Positions 32,653 to 41,198 of a stretch of DNA of 64,000 bases are shown in pieces. The stretch lies in contig NZ_CP015041.1 of assembly GCF_002079305.1 (NCBI RefSeq), forward strand, positions 3,287 through 67,286, given 5' to 3'. The position numbers and the translations under genes were made by a program. Position 1 is the stretch's first letter. Each line of letters starts with the position of its first letter. This stretch comes from Rhodovulum sp. P5 (GTDB lineage Bacteria > Pseudomonadota > Alphaproteobacteria > Rhodobacterales > Rhodobacteraceae). Under the pieces are notes generated by a model, which was not told the DNA's origin, searched no databases, and was given only the letters and a program-made list of their open reading frames with translations.

Positions 32653-32993
32653 TCGGACACTCCTGTCACCGGTTCGATTTTCTGGAATTCGATCTTGCCG
32701 GCCGAAGCGTCAGTGCGCCCGGCATCGCTGGACCGGTCAGGGCATCCATTGCCCATACTTGATAGAAGTTATCAGCTTTATGGCGCGACGCAAGATTTAC
32801 CTTTTTGACAGGCCCGTGAACAGAACACTTCTCCCGGGTCGACGCCGCGTCAAAAAGTCGACAAATTTGCAAAGGCATTGCGGGCGGCGGGCCGATGTGT
32901 TCTTTTGTCAGGGTCGACTCCAGCCAGATACGGGCCGTGCGTCCCCCGCCAGACAGCCGACATGTTTGTGATGTCTGAAGGGATGGGGAAGCA
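32653..32993. promoter_or_regulatory. Divergent control region of heme-uptake genes
   Basis: The 341-bp gap between hmuS (minus) and the plus-strand exb/tonB set holds no gene. At 32760-32774 it contains TGATAGAAGTTATCA, a dyad with 5-bp arms TGATA/TATCA and the pattern TGA-N9-TCA, which is that of iron-responsive RirA (Rrf2-family) boxes in alphaproteobacteria. The site is well placed to control hmuS and possibly the opposite operon. Confidence 0.55.
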
Positions 32994-33422
32994 ATGAGCC
33001 TTTGGCGATTTCGGGCCGCGGCAATCGGTTTCATCGCTGGTACAAGCGCAGCGGCAAGTGGGCAGGAAAGTTCTGCGTACCTTTCTATCGAGTTGAACGC
33101 GCTCTCCCCGGCCGAGCGCGGCTGCACCATCAGTTTTCTGGTTCGCAATGGCCATGACCGAGATATTGCGGCCGCGGTGTTCGAGACGGTCCTGATCGAC
33201 GCCAACGGGCAGGTGGACCGGTTGACGCTGTTCGATTTCGGTGCGCTGCCCGCCGGTCGGCCCCGCGTGCGCCAGTTCGCCCTTCCCGATCTGTCCTGCG
33301 GCGACCTCGGGCTGGTGCTTATCAATGGCGTCAGCCGCTGCGAGGCCGGCGATCTGGGTGCGAAGGCCTGCAGCGAGGAGTTGAAACTGAGCAGCCGTAC
33401 GGATGTGGAGTTGGCAGGATGA
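32994..33422 (+). CDS. Small exported protein preceding exbB
   Basis: 142 residues with an N-terminal signal (WRFRAAAIGFIAGTSAAASG). The mature part is a compact beta-rich domain with a few Cys: YLSIELNALSPAERGCTISF, LIDANGQVDRLTLFDFGALP, LPDLSCGDLGLVLINGVSRC. I know similar unnamed proteins at the head of hemin exbB-exbD-tonB operons in Rhodobacteraceae, but no function is assigned. Its stop overlaps the exbB ATG, so it is part of the same system, probably in the periplasm with TonB. Confidence 0.7.
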   Translation: MSLWRFRAAAIGFIAGTSAAASGQESSAYLSIELNALSPAERGCTISFLVRNGHDRDIAAAVFETVLIDANGQVDRLTLFDFGALPAGRPRVRQFALPDLSCGDLGLVLINGVSRCEAGDLGAKACSEELKLSSRTDVELAG

Positions 33423-34072
33423 TGGAACCCGTTCTGGAAACCTTGCGCCGTATTGCCGATCTGGGCGGGCCCGTCGTTTTGCTGCTGATCGCGATATCGG
33501 TCGTGACGCTGGCCGTTGTTCTTTACAAGTTTTGGCAGTTCGCGGTGGCCGGCGTCGGGCGCCATCGTGCGCTATCTCAGGCTGTGGCGGCCTGGGATGC
33601 GGGCGACCGCGCTGCGGCGCGGGCCACTTTGGACAGCTCGCGCAGCTATCTGCGCCCGGTGATCGATCTGGCGATGTCAGGCCATCGCGATGACGCGCGG
33701 CTGGCCGCCGAGGCCGAGACCCGCTTTGCCAAGTTAGAGCGCGGTTTCCGGTTTCTGGACTCCGTAGCGCAGGTTTCGCCGCTATTGGGTCTGTTCGGCA
33801 CCGTTCTGGGCATGATCTCGGCTTTTCAGGCGTTGCAGGCGGCCGGTGCGCAGGTCGACCCTTCGATTCTGGCCGGCGGCATCTGGGTGGCGCTGCTGAC
33901 AACTGCGGTGGGCCTTGCCGTTGCCATGCCCACCGCGCTGATCCTCAGCTGGTTCGAGGGACGGATGGAGGCCGAGCGGGTGCTTGCGGAAAAGGCCCTG
34001 CGTACCGTTCTGGCCCCCACCCGCCGCGAGGCCGATCAGGTTGCACCCGCCGGGGCGAACGCCCATGCATAG
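33419..34072 (+). CDS. exbB: ExbB / MotA-TolQ-ExbB proton channel protein
   Basis: 217 residues with three membrane spans: VVLLLIAISVVTLAVVLYKF, SPLLGLFGTVLGMISAFQAL and WVALLTTAVGLAVAMPTALI. LGLFGTVLGMI and the following Thr-rich helix are the conserved MotA/ExbB core. With ExbD it uses the proton gradient to energise TonB for the heme receptor. It overlaps both neighbours by a few bases, so it is strongly coupled. Confidence 0.92.
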   Translation: MMEPVLETLRRIADLGGPVVLLLIAISVVTLAVVLYKFWQFAVAGVGRHRALSQAVAAWDAGDRAAARATLDSSRSYLRPVIDLAMSGHRDDARLAAEAETRFAKLERGFRFLDSVAQVSPLLGLFGTVLGMISAFQALQAAGAQVDPSILAGGIWVALLTTAVGLAVAMPTALILSWFEGRMEAERVLAEKALRTVLAPTRREADQVAPAGANAHA

Positions 34073-34442
34073 CCGCGCGCGTCGGCGCATGTCGCTCACG
34101 CCGCTTGTCGACGTGATCTTCCTGCTCCTGCTATTCTTCATGCTGACATCGACCTTCACCCGCTTTGCCGAGGTCGATCTGACCGCTGCCGGGCCTGCAC
34201 AGGCGGCAAGCCCGGACAACCGTCCGCTGTTTCTGCAACTGGAGCCGGAGGCGCTGCGGCTCAACGGTCGGGCAGTCGGGCTTGAGAGTCTGCCGGAGGC
34301 GCTGACCGAAATTGTGACGGAGGATGAAAACCCCCTGCTGGTGGCCCTGCGCGGATCGGTGTCGGCGCAACGTCTGACCGATCTTCTTGTCGTCTTGCGG
34401 CGCATGCCCGGGTTGCAGGTCACAGTTCTGGGGGCGTCATGA
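34065..34442 (+). CDS. exbD: ExbD-family protein 1
   Basis: 125 residues from the ATG at 34065, overlapping the exbB end. A single N-terminal span (LTPLVDVIFLLLLFFMLTST) contains the essential Asp of ExbD/TolR (LVDVIF), followed by a periplasmic domain. It pairs with ExbB. A second exbD follows immediately, which suggests a hetero-ExbD complex. Confidence 0.9.
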   Translation: MHSRARRRMSLTPLVDVIFLLLLFFMLTSTFTRFAEVDLTAAGPAQAASPDNRPLFLQLEPEALRLNGRAVGLESLPEALTEIVTEDENPLLVALRGSVSAQRLTDLLVVLRRMPGLQVTVLGAS

Positions 34443-34822
34443 GACGGGCCGGGCGATACAGCCGGCGCGAGCCGACCATTGCGCTTATCAATGTGGTGTT
34501 TCTGCTTCTGATCTTCTTTCTGGTGGCGGGCACCATTGCCGCGCCGCTCGACGGGGACGTGCGCCTTGTCGATACCGCCGATCTGGCTGGCGCCCCCCCT
34601 GCGGATGCGCTGGTTTTGCATCGCGACGGGCGGCTGACCTATCGGAGCGTGGCGGTCACGGCGGAGGAGTTCGTCGAAGCTCAGACCGTGGAGGACGCCC
34701 CGGACGTGCGTGTCGCGCCCGACCGGGAGGTTGCGGCGACAGAGCTTGTGGCGCTTGGTCGGGATTTGCGGGTGGCGGGGGCAGCGCGGGTGATCATTGT
34801 CACCGAAAGGGGGCTGCGATGA
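34439..34822 (+). CDS. exbD: ExbD-family protein 2
   Basis: 127 residues; ATG overlaps the stop of the first exbD. The N-terminal span EPTIALINVVFLLLIFFLVA has Asn (LINVVF) where the first ExbD has the proton-relay Asp (LVDVIF). If that Asn replaces the essential acidic residue, this subunit may be structural rather than proton-carrying; the nearest Asp is in the periplasmic part. The rest is an ordinary ExbD periplasmic domain. Tandem exbD genes of this kind are known in heme-type TonB systems. Confidence 0.88.
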   Translation: MRRAGRYSRREPTIALINVVFLLLIFFLVAGTIAAPLDGDVRLVDTADLAGAPPADALVLHRDGRLTYRSVAVTAEEFVEAQTVEDAPDVRVAPDREVAATELVALGRDLRVAGAARVIIVTERGLR

Positions 34823-35637
34823 TCCCGTCTTCGCAAGGCGGCAAGGGGCTGGCGCTGGGGCTGGCGGTTGCGGGCCATGCGGCGCTGGCGCTGACCCTGA
34901 TGCCGCGGCAGGAGGTGTTGATCGAGGGCCGCGCGGGAGCTACCGAGGCGGCGATCGGATCGAGTTTCACCGACATGGTGGCCGGGCGGATGACGCCCGA
35001 GGCACCCGAGGCCGTGATTGAACCGCAGGCGGAACTGACTCCCATTGCCCCCGCCGCCGCTGTCGAGACGGTCAGGCCGGTCAAGGCCGACCTTGTCGAA
35101 CAGCCGCAACTCCGCCCGCTTGCCGCCCCCGTCCCGGCGGGGGCTGCCGCACCGACACCCGCCCTCGATGCCCCCCCGCCGCGGCCCGAACCCCGTCGTA
35201 TCGCAGCCACGGCCCCGCGCAAAAAGATCAGCTCCGAACCGGAGCGGAAACCTGCGGCGCAACCCGCGCCGCGCGGCAATTCCGAACGAACCGCACGCAC
35301 CGGACAGGCGAGCGGCAGCGCGCGTGCGAAGGCGGCCTCCAGCGGGCGGGGCGGCGCCTCGGCAGAGGCCGGCAATACGGCGGTCAGCAACTATCCCGGC
35401 CTGGTTATGCGTAAACTCGCCCGCGTGCCGAAACCCAGGGTCAGCAGCCGCGGTGCGACAGTCATCGCCTTTCGCATCGCCTCAGGCGGTGGGCTGTCGG
35501 CGGCCTCGGTCGCCCACAGTTCCGGTTCTTCCGTGCTGGATCGGGCCGCATTGCGCCTTGTCCGGCGGGCGGCCCCTTTTCCGGCCCCGCCAAACGGCGC
35601 GCAGCGCAGCTTTTTGATCAGGATCGAAGGGCGATAG
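34819..35637 (+). CDS. tonB: TonB energy-transducing protein
   Basis: 272 residues. A short cytoplasmic start leads into one span (LALGLAVAGHAALALTLMP, with the His of the TonB/TolA anchor). A long Pro/Ala-rich periplasmic linker follows (PPPRPEPRRIAATAPRKK). The C-terminal TonB domain has YPGLVMRKLARVPKPRVSSR, VIAFRIASGGGLSAASVAHS, SSVLDRAALRLVRRAAPFPA and ends SFLIRIEG. The ATG overlaps the exbD2 stop. It contacts the TonB box of the heme receptor. Confidence 0.9.
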   Translation: MIPSSQGGKGLALGLAVAGHAALALTLMPRQEVLIEGRAGATEAAIGSSFTDMVAGRMTPEAPEAVIEPQAELTPIAPAAAVETVRPVKADLVEQPQLRPLAAPVPAGAAAPTPALDAPPPRPEPRRIAATAPRKKISSEPERKPAAQPAPRGNSERTARTGQASGSARAKAASSGRGGASAEAGNTAVSNYPGLVMRKLARVPKPRVSSRGATVIAFRIASGGGLSAASVAHSSGSSVLDRAALRLVRRAAPFPAPPNGAQRSFLIRIEGR

Positions 35638-35863
35638 GCAGATAGTCCGTCTGACCGATGTCGCCATGCTCGACCAGGACGGGATCGAAGATCGGGAAAG
35701 TCCGCGATATCGAAGCATGCAACCGGCGGGCAAGACCCCAGGCCCTTGCCCTAACCGCGCGCACCTTGCCCTCCGATTCTGGCTTCAACGAGACGGCCGG
35801 ATTTGACGGTATCATCCGAAAGCCGGTCTCGCGCGGGGGCTTGGAACGGCTGTGTTCAAGGCG

Positions 35864-36607
35864 CTATTCGGCCGAGGTCACCAACCGGAACTCTGTCAGT
35901 TCCTGCCGGTCGAGCACGTAGATCTCTTCTGGGGGTGTGCGCATCGCGGGTTCCATCAGCGCGGGATCGACGCCCATGGCGCGCAAATGGGCCATGACAT
36001 CGGCCTGTCCGCGCTGGATGTCCTTGACGGCCATGAAGGCGGGCAGGAAAGTGTTCTCGCCGAAATAATGCTGGTGCACACCCAGCCGTCCGCCAGCCTC
36101 CACCCGCCGCGCGACCCCGCCGGCAAAGATGTAGGGACAGGCGGAAAAGCAGATGGCGCCATCGACAACTTCGGTGTCGATCTCGCCAGCGCGCAGGGCG
36201 CGGCCGATGGCCAGTGCGTCGTGCACCGACCCGCCGGTGCTGTCGAGATCGAGGACGCGGACGGGCGTGCCCTCATGTTCGCGCCGGGAAAGTTCCAGCA
36301 TCAAGCGCTCGGCATCGCCCGGTGCAATCTTGCCGGTCAGATGCAGGCGCGCACCCGTCCCGTCAAAGGTCAGACGATCCGCCATGGGGCGCCCGCGCGG
36401 CGCGTCGGGGCTGGCCGGATGCCGATCCGGGGTGTAGGGGCGCACCGATGGCCCGGTCGGCCCCGGGCTCGTGGGAAACCCGGGCTTCGGAAGGGCCGAA
36501 AAAAGGTCCATGGCCACCAGAAGGGCTGCGATGCAAGCCTGCACCCCGAGCACGGCCATGATGGCCCGGCGCAGTCCGCGCGCGGAAGGGGCCTGCGGGT
36601 CCTTCAT
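35864..36607 (-). CDS. Exported ClpP-like protein (COG3904 type)
   Basis: 247 residues. An N-terminal anchor (RAIMAVLGVQACIAALLVAM) is followed by a Pro-rich linker and a ClpP/crotonase-like domain. RVLDLDSTGGSVHDALAIGR has the GG-x-V strand of ClpP-fold proteins, and GAICFSACPYIFAGGVARRV has a Ser where the nucleophile sits. LGVHQHYFG may supply a His. I infer a periplasm-facing serine hydrolase or a catalytically altered relative. It starts 3 nt after the stop of the 435-residue membrane protein, so the two are one operon. Confidence 0.75.
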   Translation of the reverse strand: MKDPQAPSARGLRRAIMAVLGVQACIAALLVAMDLFSALPKPGFPTSPGPTGPSVRPYTPDRHPASPDAPRGRPMADRLTFDGTGARLHLTGKIAPGDAERLMLELSRREHEGTPVRVLDLDSTGGSVHDALAIGRALRAGEIDTEVVDGAICFSACPYIFAGGVARRVEAGGRLGVHQHYFGENTFLPAFMAVKDIQRGQADVMAHLRAMGVDPALMEPAMRTPPEEIYVLDRQELTEFRLVTSAE

Positions 36608-36610
36608 AGC

Positions 36611-37918
36611 CTATTCGGCCACCCGGACCGGGCCGGGTTTTGATCGCGGGCTGTCATCCCCTGCGCTGTCAGGCGCCGTGGGGCGGTCGTTTAGTCCCAG
36701 CGCGCGGGCAGAATCGAGGGCGGCGCGCAATTCGGCGACCGTCATCGTGTCCTGAAGGGTACTGACACCCCGGCTGGACCGGATCGCCTGATGCGTGACC
36801 ATGAGGATAAACACCAGAACCGCCGGCAACAGGTCGATGGCGATGGCCCCTGCCCAGGAGGGCACGAAATTCCCCGCATAGCGGATGACCGCATCGGCAG
36901 CAGAGAGCGGCGTATATTCGACTTCGGCCGGTTCGGGCCGGGTCGCAACGTCGGTCGCAGCGGCTTCCAGCGTATCCGCCCGGTCGCGCAGTGCCGCGAG
37001 CACCGAGGCAATGGTCGCCTGCTGCGACTGACGCCCCGAGGCAGAGCTTGCATCCAGATCTGGGAGAACGACCGAGTCCCGCAGATCACCCGCCGCGCGC
37101 ACCACCAGCGGCGCGGCGTTCAACTGGCGCAGGCGGGCGACAATCCCGGAAAGCCGCACCGCTTCTTCCGAGAACAAAAGAGACCGGTTCTCGACCGCGC
37201 CGGACTGGACGGTCAGCGCCCGCATCCGGCTGAGGATGGCATTGCCTTGGGCAAACGCCTCCTCCACGGCGCGGCTCTGCCCGGATATCTGCGCCTCAAG
37301 CGCGGCCAGTTCCGCGGCCTTCTGGGTCAGGATCCGGAACACCGCGCCGCGCCCGGCAAGGCCCGAAAGGTTGCCGCCCTCCTCCTGGTCCGAGAGTGTT
37401 TCGAAGCTGGCGCGCACCCGGGCGACATCCCGTGCAAGGCTTTGGCCTGCGATTGTGTTGGCATGGGTGCGTTCCAGCGCGGTCTGATAGTCCTGCACCG
37501 TATGTGCCAAGTGCTGTTCCACGGCCGCCGCGCCCGCCAGGGCCGCGGCATTCAGCCAGGACGACATGGCGATGATCGCAGCGCTTCCCAGGGCCATCGA
37601 CAAAAGCAACCCGACACGCGAGGCGGCGTTTCGCATCGCGGGCAACAGGCGCATCATGTAGGTCCAGAACACGAAGATTGCGACCGAGACCGCCAGCGAA
37701 TAGGCCAACGCGGCAAAGGTCGTCCACGCCCCGCTGGCATCGAGCAGGGAGCGCACGCCGATATAGGTGTAAATGCCGGAGGCCGCCGCCAGAACGCCAA
37801 GCGCCACCCCGGTAAAACTGTCAAGCCAGGCGAGATGCGTGGTCAGTTCCCGCGCATGCAGGGCCATGTCAGGCGGCGCCTGCGCGGTGTCAGGGTCGGT
37901 GTCGGGCGGATGGGTCAC
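36611..37918 (-). CDS. Polytopic membrane protein with large coiled-coil domain
   Basis: 435 residues. Three spans lie near the N-terminus (SFTGVALGVLAAASGIYTYI; FAALAYSLAVSVAIFVFWTY; GLLLSMALGSAAIIAMSSWL) and one near the C-terminus (AIAIDLLPAVLVFILMVTHQ). Between them is about 220 residues of helical, probably coiled-coil sequence (AELAALEAQISGQSRAVEEA; LLFSEEAVRLSGIVARLRQL). The family is not recognised. It is co-transcribed with the ClpP-like protein and may be its membrane platform or substrate; both sit between the tonB operon and cytochrome b561. Confidence 0.65.
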   Translation of the reverse strand: MTHPPDTDPDTAQAPPDMALHARELTTHLAWLDSFTGVALGVLAAASGIYTYIGVRSLLDASGAWTTFAALAYSLAVSVAIFVFWTYMMRLLPAMRNAASRVGLLLSMALGSAAIIAMSSWLNAAALAGAAAVEQHLAHTVQDYQTALERTHANTIAGQSLARDVARVRASFETLSDQEEGGNLSGLAGRGAVFRILTQKAAELAALEAQISGQSRAVEEAFAQGNAILSRMRALTVQSGAVENRSLLFSEEAVRLSGIVARLRQLNAAPLVVRAAGDLRDSVVLPDLDASSASGRQSQQATIASVLAALRDRADTLEAAATDVATRPEPAEVEYTPLSAADAVIRYAGNFVPSWAGAIAIDLLPAVLVFILMVTHQAIRSSRGVSTLQDTMTVAELRAALDSARALGLNDRPTAPDSAGDDSPRSKPGPVRVAE

Positions 37919-38130
37919 ATCGCGATCCTTCCAGAATGCAGGGCGGTCGATTTAGGCATCGCCGGTTGCGGGAGACAACATATTTCAGATCGCTGTCGTT
38001 CACAGTGCCTGAACGTGTCCTTGTTACGGCCAGCGGGTCGCCGCCGGTGCATTCTTCTGGACGGAACGATGGACGGGCCTGTGCCTGCAAAGCCACAGGC
38101 CCGATCGCAACTCATCCGGCGTCTTCCCGA

Positions 38131-38634
38131 TCAGGTCATGCGTTTCAGGAGCGATGATTTCCACACCACCTGATGGAAGACCACCGCGCCCACATGCAGG
38201 GCTATCATGCCCAAAACGACGTTGGCACCGAATTCGTGTAGACGCGCGGCCCAACCGGCCTCAAGAAACCATGCGATGAGACCCAACAGGGGCATGGCGA
38301 TCAGAACGGCGTAGAATGCGACGTGTGTCAGACCCGCGAGCGTCGCAGCCCAATCGGGTTCGCCCTGCGGGCTTGAGGGCACGCCATGCGCGCGGCGGAT
38401 TGCGAGGCGCCAGAGCATAAGGACAAGGATCAAGCTGCCTGCAATCGAGTGGGCGATACCGCCCTGCGAAAAGACCAACTCCCCGCTTTGCATGCCCCGT
38501 CCGAAATCCCGGCTGATCGAGTCGAAGGCCAGGTATTGCAGGGCGACAAGCGCCACCACGGCCCAGTGCAGCAGCTTCTGTCTGGAGGAATAGGTGTCGG
38601 GCGTGTCGTGCGGATCGGTAATTGCGGTGCTCAT
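38131..38634 (-). CDS. Cytochrome b561-type membrane protein
   Basis: 167 residues with four spans and the bis-heme b histidine pattern: H23 in KLLHWAVVALVALQY, H62 in GGIAHSIAGSLILVLMLWRL, H104 in LTHVAFYAVLIAMPLLGLIA, and H147/H154 in LGMIALHVGAVVFHQVVW. Proteins of this family shuttle electrons between quinol and periplasmic acceptors. The neighbouring oxidoreductase-type genes fit a small redox module. Start is the ATG at 38634. Confidence 0.85.
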   Translation of the reverse strand: MSTAITDPHDTPDTYSSRQKLLHWAVVALVALQYLAFDSISRDFGRGMQSGELVFSQGGIAHSIAGSLILVLMLWRLAIRRAHGVPSSPQGEPDWAATLAGLTHVAFYAVLIAMPLLGLIAWFLEAGWAARLHEFGANVVLGMIALHVGAVVFHQVVWKSSLLKRMT

Positions 38635-38962
38635 TCGGCTATCCTTTCAGGAAATCGGGTTGCGAATTCGGGCCGGATGCATCGCGCAAGGATGAACTGC
38701 ACGCGGCGCAACGTCATGTTCCGGCCACCCTCAAGCCCAATGCTGGGGAAGTGAGGAAGTTTCCGCTTATCGCCGCACAGGGCATCCTCCAAAAGCGCAG
38801 ACCGGCCCCGTTCAACGGCACGTTTCGGGATCACGTCACCGTGGGGCCCGTTCCATTGCGGCTCAGCGACGCCATACTTGCTTTCAGAGAGTGCGCAGAT
38901 GTTCGTCCCGGCGAGAGAACGCCGTATGCCTCTGCCAACACTTGCGGAAAGGAAAGACTGCC
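38635..38962. other. Intergenic region between divergent genes
   Basis: 328 bp between cytochrome b561 (minus) and the exported dioxygenase-fold gene (plus). No gene or RNA is recognised. It should carry the two divergent promoters; I see no clear operator. Confidence 0.5.
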
Positions 38963-39460
38963 ATGACCGCCCATCGCCGGACACGCCGTAGCCTGCTGAT
39001 CGCTGCCGCCGCGACCGGGGCCGCAGTGACAACAGGCGTTTCTGGTTTGGTTGTTCCCGCCCGCGCACAGGGGCTGACGCCTACACGTACGATGCGGGGC
39101 GGTGCGAACAACTACCTTCCCGGTGCGCCCATCGTCGAACGGATCGGCAATGGCGGGTTCTGGATGACCGGCACGGTTCGTCGCGCAGGCGACGGTGCGC
39201 CGCTTGAGGGCATTCGCATCCAGATTTGGGCTCATACGACCGAGGGGCATGAGCGCGAGCGGAAAAGTCACGGCGCGACCCTGACCGATGCGGAGGGGCA
39301 GTTCCGCCTCGAGATGCCGCAGATCGTGCCAGCCTTCGGCCAACCCCACGGCCATCTCGCCTATGACAGCGGTGCGTTCGAAAGCGTTTTTCTACGCCCG
39401 GTCATGGCCAGCGCCCGCGACACCAGCCTGAGCGCCGATTTCGTCCTGCAACCGGTCTGA
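38963..39460 (+). CDS. Exported intradiol-dioxygenase-fold protein
   Basis: 165 residues from the ATG at 38963 (GGAAAGGAAAGACTGCC upstream). A twin-arginine signal (RTRRSLLIAAAATGAAVTTG) precedes a beta-sandwich: PGAPIVERIGNGGFWMTGTV, GAPLEGIRIQIWAHTTEGHE, TLTDAEGQFRLEMPQIVPAF. This resembles the protocatechuate 3,4-dioxygenase beta core, but it is short and I do not see the full Tyr-Tyr-His-His iron set. It may be a cofactor-binding or structural relative. It is followed 8 nt later by the ferric-reductase-like gene. Confidence 0.7.
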   Translation: MTAHRRTRRSLLIAAAATGAAVTTGVSGLVVPARAQGLTPTRTMRGGANNYLPGAPIVERIGNGGFWMTGTVRRAGDGAPLEGIRIQIWAHTTEGHERERKSHGATLTDAEGQFRLEMPQIVPAFGQPHGHLAYDSGAFESVFLRPVMASARDTSLSADFVLQPV

Positions 39461-39468
39461 GACCGCCC

Positions 39469-40047
39469 TTGGCCCGTGCGTTTCTGGTTTGGAGTGCCAT
39501 TGTCGCGCTGGGGGGAGTGCCGGTTGCAATCGCCATGACAAGCCCCCTGCTGGCCTGGCGCGATCCGGTTTACATCCTCGGCGGGTTTGCCGGAGTGGTG
39601 GCCCTGGTACTGATCCTCTTTCAGCCATTGTTGGCGGACGGCGCGCTCCCCGGCCTGTCCGTCCGCCGGGGTCGGATCGTGCATCGGTGGCTGGGCACTC
39701 TGCTGGTGCTGGCGGTGCTGCTTCATGTCGGCGGGCTCTGGTTGACCAGCCCGCCCGACGTGATCGATGCGCTTCTGTTCCGGGCACCGACGGCATTCTC
39801 GGTGTGGGGCGTGATCGCGATGTGGGCGCTGTTCGCGGCGGCTTTATCGGCCATGCTCCGGCGACGGCTGCGGCCGTGGAGGTGGCGCAACGCCCATGTG
39901 GTGCTTGTGTCGATCTGCGTCGCTGGCTGTGTCGGGCACGCGCTTCTGATCGAAGGCACGATGGGCACGGTGTCCAAGGGCGTCCTTTGCGCCGCCACGC
40001 TCGCCGCGACTGCGAAAACCATTTTCAACTTGCGCCAAGGGCCATGA
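39469..40047 (+). CDS. Ferric-reductase-like transmembrane protein
   Basis: 192 residues from a TTG at 39469; a later start is possible. About five to six spans. Two histidine pairs, each spaced 14 residues apart on facing helices (H72 and H86; H142 and H156), fit two b hemes: RIVHRWLGTLLVLAVLLHVG and NAHVVLVSICVAGCVGHALL. This is the membrane half of ferric reductase/NOX-type proteins without the flavin domain. It probably passes electrons to the exported protein encoded just upstream. Confidence 0.75.
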   Translation: MARAFLVWSAIVALGGVPVAIAMTSPLLAWRDPVYILGGFAGVVALVLILFQPLLADGALPGLSVRRGRIVHRWLGTLLVLAVLLHVGGLWLTSPPDVIDALLFRAPTAFSVWGVIAMWALFAAALSAMLRRRLRPWRWRNAHVVLVSICVAGCVGHALLIEGTMGTVSKGVLCAATLAATAKTIFNLRQGP

Positions 40048-40419
40048 ATCGCTGTACGAACACAACCGTCACGGAGGGCGGTGCAAGTACCGGTTTTCCT
40101 TCGGTGAAGATCGAAAGATACCGTATTTCACGCTGCCGGGCCCGGGGTTCGACACCGACAACGATACCGTGAAGAACTGGTGCAAGGCGCGGAGCGTGAC
40201 CTTCACTCGCTCGCGCCCGCAGGAGAGTGTTCATCAGCGGGAAAGGCTCCGGAAGATGTGTCTCCGCCCTCGGCCTCCATTCCGCGCCTGGCGACAAGGG
40301 GGCAGATCAGGCCCTCAGCGCTATATGCAATCCCCCGGCACCCCTGCGCTATTTGTCGCATTCCCGTTTCAGGGAAGGAAACGCTTGATCCGTTAGCCTA
40401 TCCCTTGCACCCTTTCCGC
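40048..40419. other. Intergenic region before soxE
   Basis: 372 bp with no recognised gene. It should contain the promoter of the soxEF pair. The plus-strand frame here opens into soxE but shows no signal peptide before 40420. Confidence 0.45.
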
Positions 40420-41136
40420 ATGCGGGGAGGAATTCTGTTTAGCCTTGTGCTTACCTTGGGAGGGGTCGGCCAAGGCATCGCCCAGTCCGGGCCAGAGGAG
40501 ATCGGCGATCCCGAGCGGGGCGCCGACGTGTGGATCTTCTGCAGTGGGTGCCATCAGATTGGGCCTGATGCAGAAACGGGGATCGGGCCGCCCCTGAACG
40601 GCATTTTCGGGCGGCGCGCGGCCGCGATAGAGGGTTTCCCGTATTCCAAGTCAATGCGGCGCATGGGAAATGACGGGCTGACCTGGACGTTGGAGACCCT
40701 CGACGCTTATCTCGAAAATCCCAGGGTTCTTGTCTCTGGCACCCGGATGAGTTTCGACGGGCTGGAAGATGCGGGGGAGCGTGCGGACCTTCTGGCCTAC
40801 CTGCGGGTATATTCCGATCGTCCGTCAAACATTCCCGAGGCCGCGCCGACGGCCCGACCGGACTATCCGCATCTGCCAGCAGAAACACTCGCCATCGTGG
40901 GTGATGCGGCCTATGGCGAATATCTGGCCAGCGAATGCCAGACCTGTCACCAGAGCGACGGATCGGACAGGGGGATTCCGTCGATCACGCTCTGGCCCGA
41001 AGAGGACTTCGTCCTGGCCATGCATGCCTACAAGCAAAGACTGCGCCCGCACCCGGTGATGCAGATGATGGCGAGTCGCCTGTCGGACGAGGAGATCGCG
41101 GCGCTGGCCGCCTATTTCGGTACGCTGTCCCGGTAG
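40420..41136 (+). CDS. soxE: Diheme cytochrome c, SoxE/FccA-like
   Basis: 238 residues from the ATG at 40420, chosen because the signal peptide (ILFSLVLTLGGVGQGIAQ) begins there. Two heme c sites are visible: CSGCH at residues 41-45 and CQTCH at 172-176, with possible Met ligands in SGTRMSFDG and MQMMASRLS. Each half is a small class I cytochrome domain. It is the electron acceptor for the flavoprotein encoded 62 nt downstream, together oxidising sulfide (flavocytochrome c, SoxEF). The rest of a sox cluster is absent here. Confidence 0.85.
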   Translation: MRGGILFSLVLTLGGVGQGIAQSGPEEIGDPERGADVWIFCSGCHQIGPDAETGIGPPLNGIFGRRAAAIEGFPYSKSMRRMGNDGLTWTLETLDAYLENPRVLVSGTRMSFDGLEDAGERADLLAYLRVYSDRPSNIPEAAPTARPDYPHLPAETLAIVGDAAYGEYLASECQTCHQSDGSDRGIPSITLWPEEDFVLAMHAYKQRLRPHPVMQMMASRLSDEEIAALAAYFGTLSR

Positions 41137-41198
41137 ACGGCCCGAATTTCGCGAACTTGGAAACGCGCGGTAACCATGTCTAGGGAGGACATACAGAC

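Noticed and set aside
34387..35637. Longer plus frame reaching tonB from 34387
   Set aside because: The upstream part overlaps exbD2 in another frame; the ATG at 34819 overlaps the exbD2 stop and starts a normal TonB anchor.
40025..40297. Minus-strand 90-codon frame before soxE
   Set aside because: No ribosome site, no conserved motif, and it overlaps the 3' end of the ferric-reductase-like gene.
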